Below, in pieces: positions 45,069 to 53,658 of a stretch of DNA of 64,000 bases (positions within the stretch are counted from its first letter, which is position 1; each line of letters starts with the position of its first letter). This stretch comes from G963662605 sp963667005. GTDB taxonomy: Bacteria; Bacteroidota; Ignavibacteria; Ignavibacteriales; Ignavibacteriaceae. Made by a program: the position numbers and the translations under genes. The DNA lies in NCBI GenBank assembly GCA_963667005.1, contig OY762937.1, positions 2,480,001 to 2,544,000 on the forward strand, read 5' to 3'. The notes under the pieces are model-generated. The model did not search any database and was not told where the DNA came from. It saw only the letters and a program-made list of their open reading frames with translations.

Positions 45069-45539
45069 ATGAAATTCGACGATACCGATAAAAAGATTCT
45101 TGATATTCTTCAGACACGTTCCAACATTACGAATGCACAATTGGCTTCGGAGGTGGGTATTTCTCCTTCGGGAATGATTGAGCGTGTAAAGCGTCTGGAA
45201 AATTCAGGCGTCATTAAAAATTACGTTGCTCTTGTTGACCATGAGAAAGTCAATAAAAGCCTGCTTGCAATCGTTTCTGTTTCGTTGGTCGCACACCGAC
45301 TGAATGCATTCGAAGTGTTTAATACGAAGGTAATGGAGTATCACGAGGTGCTTGAGTGCTTCAATACGGCAGGAGAAGAGGATTTCATTCTTAAAGTCGC
45401 TGTTAAAGACATGAAAGAATTCCAGAGTTTCATTATTGATAAGCTTACCAGAATTGAAGTCGTTAACAAAGTAAAAACAAGCTTTGTGCTTTCAACTGTT
45501 AAGTACAACACAAAAGTCGAAATCGGCGGGGAAGAATAA
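45069..45539 (+). CDS. Lrp/AsnC-family transcriptional regulator
   Basis: 156 residues: N-terminal winged-helix DNA-binding region (DDTDKKILDILQTRSNITNAQLASEVGISPSGMIERVKRLE; given here only as a landmark at residues 4-45), then a RAM ligand-binding domain from about residue 65 with VLECFNTAGEEDFILKVAV. The frame is open from a GTG at 45018, but the ATG at 45069 gives the usual N-terminus. It lies downstream of tpl on the same strand and could sense an amino acid; this is inference. Confidence 0.9.
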   Translation: MKFDDTDKKILDILQTRSNITNAQLASEVGISPSGMIERVKRLENSGVIKNYVALVDHEKVNKSLLAIVSVSLVAHRLNAFEVFNTKVMEYHEVLECFNTAGEEDFILKVAVKDMKEFQSFIIDKLTRIEVVNKVKTSFVLSTVKYNTKVEIGGEE

Positions 45540-45855
45540 ATACAATATTCTTCCTAACCCATGAGTAATGACTCTTCCTTACAGCTCATGAGCATCAGAG
45601 ATGCGGCAGCTTAGTAGATAAATTTCTACGCGATTTCATTGCGTGCCGCAGGTACGTTTCAGTTCCGCCATTGTTTTTCGAAAAGAACCGCTCTATCCAG
45701 AGCTCTTAATCACAGATTTAATTCTTATACTATTAAGCTGTCACGGCTCTGCCGTTTCTGATTATACATGTGTTATGTAAAAGAACTTTCTATTCTGGGT
45801 TTATATATTAACAATCCGTGAAAATCCGCGTCATCTGTGTCATCCGTGTTCTATT
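45540..45855. repeat. 316-bp gap with repeat remnants
   Basis: No gene seen. 45597-45655 is a palindromic block (GATGCGGCAGCTTAGTAGAT...TTTCTACGCG...CGTGCCGCAGG). 45821-45855 is a CCGTGAAAATCCGCGTCATC / CATCCGTGTTCTAT fragment of the family at 25437. Elsewhere AT-rich. Confidence 0.55.
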
Positions 45856-47733
45856 TCAATTTACGGGGATTGCCAGCACAGGCAAACGGCTTCTGTGACG
45901 CACGCCGTCAATCGTCTCACCAAAAATCAAATCCGTTAAGAATTTATGTCCGTGGCTTCCTGCCACAATGAGCGAGAGTCCATACTCACGCGCTATACGC
46001 ACAATTTCGTCTTCGGGCTCACCACCACCGACAATTGTTGTTACATGGAATTTCTCGTCTTTCAGTACTGCACCCATGCTTTCGAGATATTCTTTCATGC
46101 GCATAGCTTCACTATCTGCAACCATACCACCGATGAAACGTCCTGCAACCGTTTGAACAATATTAACCAACAGAATATCGGCACCCATTGTCTTGAGGAA
46201 GGGCAGTGCGCGCGCAATAATCTGAGCGTCGCGGTCCTTGTTACCTTCAAGCGCAATACCGATTCGCTTGTAATTTTCCGCAACGGAAAACTCCGGCACG
46301 TTGACAAACGGCTCAGCAACTCTCTTGAATTTCAGCGGCACCTTACGGATAAGTGGTTCGCCCAATACCCAAATGAGAAGAGGAAGTAGAACGATACTTA
46401 CGGGCAGAAATACGAATCGTACTACGTTGCCAATCGGTGTCGGATCAGCGATGTTTTTAATGATCATATCTGATACTAATTTCAGATTCAGAATGATGAT
46501 AAAGCTCGCCGCTAACCAGGCAATGATTTGAATCCACCATTTGGTGACGAACTCGCCCATTTTATGCTTATCGCTGGTAAAATGGAGAAGCGGTATAAGT
46601 GCAAATGGCAGCTGCAGAGACAGTAATACCTGTGATAGAATAAGGAGAAATTCAACGGAGTTATCTCCATAAAATCCAATGACAAAAACCGTAGGTACGA
46701 CTGCAATAAGACGAGTAATTAATCTGCGCAGCCATGGCCGGACTTTAATGCCTACAAATCCTTCCATCACAACCTGCCCCGCGAACGTACCTGTAATAGT
46801 GGATGACTGTCCCGCGGCAAGCAATGCTAACCCAAATAGTATTGGGGCTGCTGTAGTTCCTAGCAGAGGGGCAAGTAGTTTATGTGCATCAATGATGGAC
46901 TCAACGTGCGTATATCCTTGTGTAAAGAATGCCGAAGCGGCGAGAACAAGTATCGCAGCGTTAACAAAAAAAGCACCGTTTAATGCTACGAATGAATCAA
47001 TCAAATTAAACTTATTAGCCTCTTTCAAACCTTCTCTGGTTCGCGTTACATTTCTGGATTGCACTAATGCTGAATGCAAATACAAATTATGCGGCATGAG
47101 TGTAGCGCCAATTATTCCAAGTGCGATGAACAACGACTCGCCATTGAGAGCGCTCGGTACAAATCCTTTGGCTACGTCGGCTAATTGCGGTGACGCGAAA
47201 AACATTTCCACTGCAAAGCAGAGTCCGATTGTTGAAATAAGTGCAAGGATAAATGCTTCCATTTTCCTGATACCCAGCGACATGAGTCCCATGAGCAATA
47301 TTACATCAACCGTGGTGATAATCACGCCCCAAAACAAGGGTATTTTGAAGAGGAGATAGAGACCTATAGCAGAACCAAGTACCTCGGCAAGATCGCACGC
47401 GGCAATAGCAACTTCACATACTATCCACAAAGCATAATTTACAATCTTCGGGTAATGGTCGCGGCATGATTGGGCGAGGTCCCGTCCATATACGATACCA
47501 AGCCGTGCACTGATCGTCTGAAACAGGACAGCAAATAAGTTTGCAAGCAAGACGACCCATATTAACTGGTAACCGAATTTAGCACCACCGGCGATATCCG
47601 TTGCCCAGTTGCCGGGATCCATGTATCCGACTGAAATCATAAAAGCCGGCCCCGTAAAAGTTAGAAGCCGTTTCCAAAAACTGCTGCCCTTAATAGTAAC
47701 AGAAGCGTTTACGTCTGAAAGTGATTTATCCAT
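45856..47733 (-). CDS. mntH: NRAMP divalent-metal importer fused to a UspA domain
   Basis: 625 residues. Residues about 20-440: NRAMP core with the TM1 metal motif MDPGNWATDIAGG and the TM6 motif MPHNLYLHSALVQSRN, the hallmarks of Mn/Fe importers. Residues about 480-625: a universal-stress-protein domain starting RIGIALEGNKDRDAQI, with ATP-binding GSHGHKFLTDLIFGET. The tail fusion is not found in E. coli MntH. It starts six bases after the DtxR-type regulator gene, so transporter and sensor are co-expressed. Mn versus Fe preference cannot be told from sequence. Confidence 0.9.
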   Translation of the reverse strand: MDKSLSDVNASVTIKGSSFWKRLLTFTGPAFMISVGYMDPGNWATDIAGGAKFGYQLIWVVLLANLFAVLFQTISARLGIVYGRDLAQSCRDHYPKIVNYALWIVCEVAIAACDLAEVLGSAIGLYLLFKIPLFWGVIITTVDVILLMGLMSLGIRKMEAFILALISTIGLCFAVEMFFASPQLADVAKGFVPSALNGESLFIALGIIGATLMPHNLYLHSALVQSRNVTRTREGLKEANKFNLIDSFVALNGAFFVNAAILVLAASAFFTQGYTHVESIIDAHKLLAPLLGTTAAPILFGLALLAAGQSSTITGTFAGQVVMEGFVGIKVRPWLRRLITRLIAVVPTVFVIGFYGDNSVEFLLILSQVLLSLQLPFALIPLLHFTSDKHKMGEFVTKWWIQIIAWLAASFIIILNLKLVSDMIIKNIADPTPIGNVVRFVFLPVSIVLLPLLIWVLGEPLIRKVPLKFKRVAEPFVNVPEFSVAENYKRIGIALEGNKDRDAQIIARALPFLKTMGADILLVNIVQTVAGRFIGGMVADSEAMRMKEYLESMGAVLKDEKFHVTTIVGGGEPEDEIVRIAREYGLSLIVAGSHGHKFLTDLIFGETIDGVRHRSRLPVLAIPVN

Positions 47734-47738
47734 AACTT

Positions 47739-48404
47739 CTATTCCTTTGAAACCGATACGAAAATGTTTTTAGCTACCGTTTCACTAACGGTGTGCTGCT
47801 TGCCGTTGATTTTTAACACAACGGAGTTGTCAAATGTCATTCTGTTGATTACAGTAATCTCTTTTTGGAGTTCAATGCCTATTGAACTTATGAATGTTAA
47901 AAAAGCCTGATCATAATCATTTACACGACGGACTATACATTTTACTGAAGCAGGGACATCTGAAAGTACGGTTAGTTTCATTTGCTTCGGTAAGCCGCCT
48001 GTTTTGGAAGGTATTGGTGCACCGTGTGGATCAAATTCGGGGAAGTGCATCATTTCCTCCAACCGGTCAATGAGCAGATCGGATGAATGATGCTCAAGCT
48101 TTTCCGCTTCAGCATGAACGTGTTCCCAGGGTAATTTTACAAATTCATAAAGAAACATTTCCCAAATACGATGGCGCCGGACTAAGTTTACCGCGGCTGT
48201 TTCTCCTTTGGCAGTAAGGCGGATCTCTTTGTAAGGGGAGTATTCGATAAACTTTTCCTTCGCGAGCTTTTTCAGCATATCCGTCACTGCTGCGCTTGAG
48301 ATTTGCAGCTGTTCGGCAATAATATTGCCCTTTATACCGCCGTCTTCATTCCGGTATTTGTATATGATATTGAGGTAGTTCTCTGTTGAGATACTGTTTG
48401 TCAT
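47739..48404 (-). CDS. DtxR/MntR-family metal-dependent repressor
   Basis: 221 residues: winged helix (ENYLNIIYKYRNEDGGIKGN, then IAEQLQISSAAVTDMLKKLA, then IEYSPYKEIRLTAKGE), dimerisation/metal domain with RRHRIWEMFLYEF, HAEAEKLEHHSSD and FDPHGAPIP, and a C-terminal FeoA-like SH3 domain (MKLTVLSDVPAS...). It controls the adjacent NRAMP gene by family precedent. A palindrome sits right before its start codon. Confidence 0.92.
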   Translation of the reverse strand: MTNSISTENYLNIIYKYRNEDGGIKGNIIAEQLQISSAAVTDMLKKLAKEKFIEYSPYKEIRLTAKGETAAVNLVRRHRIWEMFLYEFVKLPWEHVHAEAEKLEHHSSDLLIDRLEEMMHFPEFDPHGAPIPSKTGGLPKQMKLTVLSDVPASVKCIVRRVNDYDQAFLTFISSIGIELQKEITVINRMTFDNSVVLKINGKQHTVSETVAKNIFVSVSKE

Positions 48405-48408
48405 AAAG

Positions 48409-48424
48409 TTTAAGTAAGCTTAAA
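48409..48424. promoter_or_regulatory. candidate operator of the DtxR/MntR-type repressor
   Basis: TTTAAG-TAAG-CTTAAA, a perfect 6-4-6 inverted repeat five bases upstream of the regulator start codon. A diverged half-site (GAACTTAA) follows about 15 bases further upstream. Size and AT-rich TTWAG/CTWAA arms fit DtxR-family operators, suggesting autoregulation of the regulator-mntH pair. Confidence 0.5.
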
Positions 48425-48576
48425 TAATATTTTTAGCGAACTTAATACATTTTTTATATAATGTCAATATCGGAGCCTCAAAAATTTAACCGCGAAGGGC
48501 GCTAAGAGCGCAAAGAATACAAAATAAAACGCAATTCGAGCAGTTCTGCACTAATCGCTACGAAATGAGTCAAGTA

Positions 48577-49338
48577 TTACCAATATCGCAAATGTTCCTT
48601 GGGTATATCCTTTAACCTGATGCGTTTATGGAGTTTACGGATTAACTTGCCATCTTTATAAATGTACGATTCTTTTTTATAGAGCGTGTTCTTATCGGCA
48701 TAAGGATCTCTATCCCTGCTGATTATATCATAATCATAACCATGTACTTGGACGAGGTGTCGACCTACCCATTTGTATTCACTGACAGTTCCACTTGTAC
48801 CCGAAAAACCATTTCTCCAATATCCAAACACTGTTTCGTGTATACTCGGAGTTGGATTCCCAACATCCGATGCTTCTTCATTGAATTGAAATTTGAATTT
48901 TGAGATGTCGAATATATAATAATCGTATGTCTGATTAACTACATACGGTCCACCACCTTCCCTCTTTTTAAGACGCAGATCAACATAACCGTCAAAATTT
49001 ATATCGACAAACATTGCTCGCATTCCGGAATCATTGCAACAGTAATCATAGTGGAGAGGTCCATAATAAGCTTCAGAATTGGATTTGATTACTTGGAAAG
49101 GTTTGCCTTTTTTCGACTTGGATAAATCAACTCTATAATAATATTGTTGATCTGCAGCATCAAAATAATCCCGATATCTCAAGTACATCTTCGGGAGGCT
49201 TTTGTGCAGGGTAAAGGTCAAGGTAGTGTCAAATGTATATTTTTTGCCGGGATTCGGAGTTGTTGTTCTTTCTGAACTTTGGGCAGGGGCTTGTATACTG
49301 GCAAATATTAACAACAAAACAACAGCAATAATTTTCAT
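48577..49338 (-). CDS. secreted protein, XAC2610-related type
   Basis: 253 residues with signal peptide (IIAVVLLLIFASIQAPAQ). A middle VDINFDGYVDLRL motif, then YDYYIFDISKFKFQF and ETVFGYWRNGFSGTSGTVSE, resembles XAC2610-type proteins: an aspartate-rich FG-GAP-like turn followed by a beta domain. The last 60 residues are basic and hydrophilic. Monocistronic. Function unknown. Confidence 0.65.
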   Translation of the reverse strand: MKIIAVVLLLIFASIQAPAQSSERTTTPNPGKKYTFDTTLTFTLHKSLPKMYLRYRDYFDAADQQYYYRVDLSKSKKGKPFQVIKSNSEAYYGPLHYDYCCNDSGMRAMFVDINFDGYVDLRLKKREGGGPYVVNQTYDYYIFDISKFKFQFNEEASDVGNPTPSIHETVFGYWRNGFSGTSGTVSEYKWVGRHLVQVHGYDYDIISRDRDPYADKNTLYKKESYIYKDGKLIRKLHKRIRLKDIPKEHLRYW

Positions 49339-49518
49339 GGAGTGAAATCTTAATTAAACAGCTTTATTGATATTCGAAATATATTATTAATACTTCGGAT
49401 TAAGCAAGTTAATCTGCTCTATTGAATAATTTTTACCAGGTTTAGACTTTTTTTATTGAGGTGAAACTGAGATATTAGTATTTTAATTTTTACTTTAATA
49501 TGAATTGAATCGCCAGTT

Positions 49519-51369
49519 ATGAAAGTAATAAGCCTTTTTCTGCTCTCATTTCTCTGTTTTTTCACAAGTCATGCACAGGGTACGGACAACAATGCAATAC
49601 TGGGAACCGCCGGGTTCAAAAATATCACTGTCATGGATTTCAAAGAGCGATTCGAATTTACTCCCCAGTTCGGGAAGATGTCTGATAAGACTATAAAAGA
49701 GTATCAGCTAAACTTTCTGTACACGTTACTTTCCGAAAAACTCTGGGCGATTGACGCGGTTGAAAAAGGTTACGACACCACTTCGGTTATGCGGATGGTG
49801 ACAAAATCATTTGAAGATATGTTTATCCGCGACCGGCTTTACATGAAGGAAATCCGCGGTAAAGCTAAATATACCCGGCAGGAATACCTTAAGGCAATAA
49901 GACGCCAGTCCAAGAAACTCTATGTTAATTATCTTTTCTCCGAAGATTCCACTGAAATATTTAAACTGTATAAACTCATTAAACATCAAATCCCGTTTGA
50001 TTCAATTCTCGCTGAGAGTCCCGAAAAAGATGATCAGAAAAAACCTGAAGAGGTTATATTCGGGCAGATGTCGGAAGATATGGAAGATGTATTATACAAT
50101 TTGAAAAAGGATGAATGCTCTAAGCCGTTGCAAAGCCCTGCCGGATGGTACATTTTCAAATTAGTGAATTATCAGGAATCAGCCGTTATCAATCCCGATA
50201 ATAACAAAAGCGATATAGCGCTTGCGGCAAAGAAGGTCTTATCAGCCAGGAAAGAACAAATATTACTTTTAGAGTATTATAAAAATCTGTTAAAGGATAA
50301 AAAGATTAACATAGAAGCTATTCTTCTTAAATCAATAGCCCGTAATGTCTCAGAAATTCTTACAACGAAAAAAACTAAATTCAATATCAGCGACAAGGAC
50401 ATTATTCCGCTTGTAGCAAAAGATGTTATAGCGATACAGGAAAAAATAGGGCAGGATACTTTAGCGAAAGTTCTTTTCACTCTTGGTAAGCAAAATTATA
50501 CTGTGAATGATTTTCTGCTGCAGTTGGGATTTGACATATACAAAACAATTAATCCTGAAGTGAACGCGGTATTTAAAACACTGAACGTCAGACTACGGAA
50601 ATTTATTGAAGGTGAGCTGCTTGCCGAGCAAGGTAGAAAAGAAGGTTTGGCAGATGATCCTGAAGTAAAAAGGGAAGTCGCACTCTGGAAGGATAATTAT
50701 CTCTATTCGATGGCCAGATACAATATTATGGATTCGATCTCTGTAAGCGATACTGATGCAATAAAATACTATAAAGCCATTTATAAGGAGAGCAAATATC
50801 CCCGTGAGGTGAATATTATAGAAATTCTTACTGATGACGCAGTAACTGCGGCCTCTGTTCTGGAACAGGCAAAATCAGGAAAAGATTTCCGTGAACTTGC
50901 TAAACGGTATAATAAGCGGGGATGGACTCAAAAGAGTAGCGGAGAGTACGGCTATTTCCCGATTTTCATGTATGGTGAAATCGGCGCAGCTGCTGCTAAG
51001 ATGGAGATAAACGAAATTTATGGTCCGATAAAGGTTAAGGAAGGCTATTCTGTTATAAAACTTATCGGCAAGAAAGATGAGCATATCGACCCACCTTCAA
51101 AAACGTTTGAGGAAGTGAAGGATTATATCACAAAAACTCTTGAGTACCAAAAAGCAAAGAGAATTTTGGATTACCGTACGGTAGACCTTGCTAAAAAGTA
51201 TGGTATGGAAATAAAAGAGGCTGCTTTCCGCGGTCTTGAAACAACAACCGTATCCTCATTTGGGATTCATCATCTGGGTTTTGGAGGTCAGGTTATGGCA
51301 GCTCCTTTAGTAGCACCGGATAATGATTGGGTGGAAATATTTTTCAGACAGCAAAATCTAACTCCATAA
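49519..51369 (+). CDS. periplasmic peptidylprolyl isomerase (parvulin/SurA-like)
   Basis: 616 residues with signal peptide (ISLFLLSFLCFFTSHAQ). Long helical N-terminal chaperone region, then a rotamase (PpiC) domain near 425-525: REVNIIEIL, ELAKRYNKRGWTQKSSGEYG, EINEIYGPIKVKEGYSVIKL. Charged helices follow, and a Gly-rich end. It probably helps fold exported outer-membrane proteins. No operon partner; the next gene is convergent and the stops abut. Confidence 0.85.
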   Translation: MKVISLFLLSFLCFFTSHAQGTDNNAILGTAGFKNITVMDFKERFEFTPQFGKMSDKTIKEYQLNFLYTLLSEKLWAIDAVEKGYDTTSVMRMVTKSFEDMFIRDRLYMKEIRGKAKYTRQEYLKAIRRQSKKLYVNYLFSEDSTEIFKLYKLIKHQIPFDSILAESPEKDDQKKPEEVIFGQMSEDMEDVLYNLKKDECSKPLQSPAGWYIFKLVNYQESAVINPDNNKSDIALAAKKVLSARKEQILLLEYYKNLLKDKKINIEAILLKSIARNVSEILTTKKTKFNISDKDIIPLVAKDVIAIQEKIGQDTLAKVLFTLGKQNYTVNDFLLQLGFDIYKTINPEVNAVFKTLNVRLRKFIEGELLAEQGRKEGLADDPEVKREVALWKDNYLYSMARYNIMDSISVSDTDAIKYYKAIYKESKYPREVNIIEILTDDAVTAASVLEQAKSGKDFRELAKRYNKRGWTQKSSGEYGYFPIFMYGEIGAAAAKMEINEIYGPIKVKEGYSVIKLIGKKDEHIDPPSKTFEEVKDYITKTLEYQKAKRILDYRTVDLAKKYGMEIKEAAFRGLETTTVSSFGIHHLGFGGQVMAAPLVAPDNDWVEIFFRQQNLTP

Positions 51370-52293
51370 TCAGCTTTTTTTAAGGAGATCTTTCAAAGCA
51401 TCCTCAAGTAGAGGGAATTTGAACCTGAATCCGGCGCTGAGGAGTCTCTCAGGAATAACTTTCTGACTCTTGGTAATCTCGTAAGCGGATTCGCCGAGAA
51501 CTATTTTGAGCACAAATTCCGGAACAGGAAATAACGCCGGACGGTGGAGTACTTTCCCGATAGTTTTCGCGACATCAACCATGCGGAGAGGCGATGGCGC
51601 AACCGCATTGTAAACACCATTCATTGAGTCATTCTCAAGTGCAGACTTTATAATTCCAACAATGTCATCAATGTGAATCCATGAAAACCACTGCCGACCA
51701 CTTCCCAATTTCCCGCCGGTAAAGAATTTAAATGGCATGACCATTCTCGGCAGGGCACCTTTTTCTCCATCCATAACAATACCTGTACGTATACTAATCC
51801 AGCGCATGCCGCATTTAGCAGATGATGCTGCCGCTTCCTCCCATGCTTGGCATACGTCGGAAAGAAATCCGGCCCCCTTTGGTGAACTTTCAGTGAGTGT
51901 ATTTTCGGCTGAACTGCCATAGTATCCGGTAGCTGAGCCGCAAATGAAAACAGACGGGGGATTATTAACTTTTGAGAAAAACTCGACCAGTGCCGTTGTG
52001 GATTTAGTACGGCTTTCAAGAATCTCTTTTTTGTAGGCTTCAGTCCAGCGCTTGTCAGCAACTCCTGCTCCGGCAAGGTGTATAACTGCGTGCACGTTGT
52101 CCAGTGAGTCATCCTTAGAGGGCAGGGATTTTCCGTCCCAGTGGATTGCCCGGAATGCATTATGCTTAATTGATGTGAATTTTGCAGTATTTCGTCCTGC
52201 GGCAATTACTGAATACCCGCTTGCTAATAGCTCATTAATGAGATGGCTGCCGATCAGGCCGGTGCCTCCTGTTATAAAAACTATTTTACTCAT
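51370..52293 (-). CDS. TIGR01777-family NAD(P)-dependent epimerase-like protein
   Basis: Extended SDR of 307 residues. Rossmann motif FITGGTGLIGSHL, then VIHLAGAGVADKRW, FICGSATGYYG (Tyr of the active site), TGIVMDGEKGALPRM, WFSWIHIDD, YNAVAPSPLRM and a C-terminal DUF1731-like end (ERLLSAGFRFKFPLLEDAL). The 6-base-earlier ATG (52299) is less likely because an AGG lies directly before it and six bases before 52293. Substrate unknown. Confidence 0.88.
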   Translation of the reverse strand: MSKIVFITGGTGLIGSHLINELLASGYSVIAAGRNTAKFTSIKHNAFRAIHWDGKSLPSKDDSLDNVHAVIHLAGAGVADKRWTEAYKKEILESRTKSTTALVEFFSKVNNPPSVFICGSATGYYGSSAENTLTESSPKGAGFLSDVCQAWEEAAASSAKCGMRWISIRTGIVMDGEKGALPRMVMPFKFFTGGKLGSGRQWFSWIHIDDIVGIIKSALENDSMNGVYNAVAPSPLRMVDVAKTIGKVLHRPALFPVPEFVLKIVLGESAYEITKSQKVIPERLLSAGFRFKFPLLEDALKDLLKKS

Positions 52294-52428
52294 ATTCATC
52301 CTAACAATACACAGCTAAAAAAAATTGAAAACCTATTTGGACTAATATAGAGAGAAATAAAATTTATATATTCTATGCTTAAATTTTATTTCTCTCTGCA
52401 ATTCATGTTCTAAAAACAATTGGTGTGT

Positions 52429-53559
52429 ATGGACGTAAAAAACAGACTGCAATTCATTGACTTCCATCGGGGACTCGTACTTCTCATCATGATCGAGGTA
52501 CACGTTGTAAATGCTTTTATGAATCCCGCTTTAAAAGCTACATGGTGGTATCCGATTCTTCTTTTTATTAACGGGCTTGTTGCTCCTTCATTCTTGTTTA
52601 TATCCGGATTTGCTTTTGTACTGGCATCGGATAAAAAACTGCCTGATTTTAGAAAATTCGGCACAGCATTTTGGAAGCAACTCTCAAGGATTGGATTGAT
52701 ACTGTTAGTGGGGTATAGTCTTCGTGTACCGTTTTTTTCTCTTAAACGCACTTTGCATGAAGCTAACGCCGACCAATGGGCTGCCTTCTTTTCGGTTGAT
52801 GTTTTGCAGACGATAGCTGTTGGATTGTTAATCATCTTTTTACTGCGCCTCATAATTAAAAGCGATGTTGTGTATCGCTACCTCATGCTCGGAATTACGT
52901 TCCTTATCGGTGTAATAACTCCTTGGCTGTGGGGCCATGATTTCCAGCAGCATTTTCACCCGATTATAGCCAATTATTTCAATCCGATGCATTTGTCACT
53001 TTTCCCGCTATTTCCCTGGATGGGATTTCTTACTGCCGGGGCATACTGTTCGTCAATTTTTGTAAAAATGCGCAAAGTTGATATGATTGAGCCGTATTTC
53101 AAAACTCTTCTTTGGGCAGCAATCATACTAATTGTAACAGGACACCTGTTTATCACACAGAAATTTCCTACGCATCTGGAATTGCCGGAGCCGCATTTCT
53201 TTTTTTATACGGCACGTATCGGATGGGTCTTACTGATTCTCTGGTTTTCCAGGGTGCTGACTGCTCGAGTTGATTTTTCAAAGCTCTTTATTCTGGATGT
53301 AAGCAGGGAATCTCTGTTTATTTATTGGCTTCATTTGCAGGTGATTTACCGCAAGTGGTGGGATGATAAAAGCTTTGCTGATGTCATCCATGAGTCTTTT
53401 GGAGTGCAGCAGGTTGTACTTGCAACACTTGCACTGATAGTATTAATGTTGATAGTCGCGGTTACCTGGGGTAACATCAAAAGAAATTACCCAAAAACCG
53501 GTAAATTCATAGCATATTGGATGATTTGGGGCTCCGTCGGCTTTTTCCTGATTAGATAG
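52429..53559 (+). CDS. DUF1624/HGSNAT-like membrane acyltransferase-type protein
   Basis: 376 residues with about ten membrane helices. N-terminal RLQFIDFHRGLVLLIMIEVH, APSFLFISGFAF and a later PLFPWMGFLTAGAYCSS place it with DUF1624 and the heparan-alpha-glucosaminide N-acetyltransferase-like family. A closing ESLFIYWLHLQVIY resembles acyltransferase-3-type proteins. The frame opens at a TTG (52420); the ATG at 52429 is used. It might modify surface glycans; this is inference. Confidence 0.75.
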   Translation: MDVKNRLQFIDFHRGLVLLIMIEVHVVNAFMNPALKATWWYPILLFINGLVAPSFLFISGFAFVLASDKKLPDFRKFGTAFWKQLSRIGLILLVGYSLRVPFFSLKRTLHEANADQWAAFFSVDVLQTIAVGLLIIFLLRLIIKSDVVYRYLMLGITFLIGVITPWLWGHDFQQHFHPIIANYFNPMHLSLFPLFPWMGFLTAGAYCSSIFVKMRKVDMIEPYFKTLLWAAIILIVTGHLFITQKFPTHLELPEPHFFFYTARIGWVLLILWFSRVLTARVDFSKLFILDVSRESLFIYWLHLQVIYRKWWDDKSFADVIHESFGVQQVVLATLALIVLMLIVAVTWGNIKRNYPKTGKFIAYWMIWGSVGFFLIR

Positions 53560-53658
53560 TTTCGGACGTTTTTGCGTACGATTTGGTGAAGATTTTAGGA
53601 TTGTATTAGGGACAAATTTTGTAATTTTCCCTTAATAATATTATAGAAAGATCAGGTT

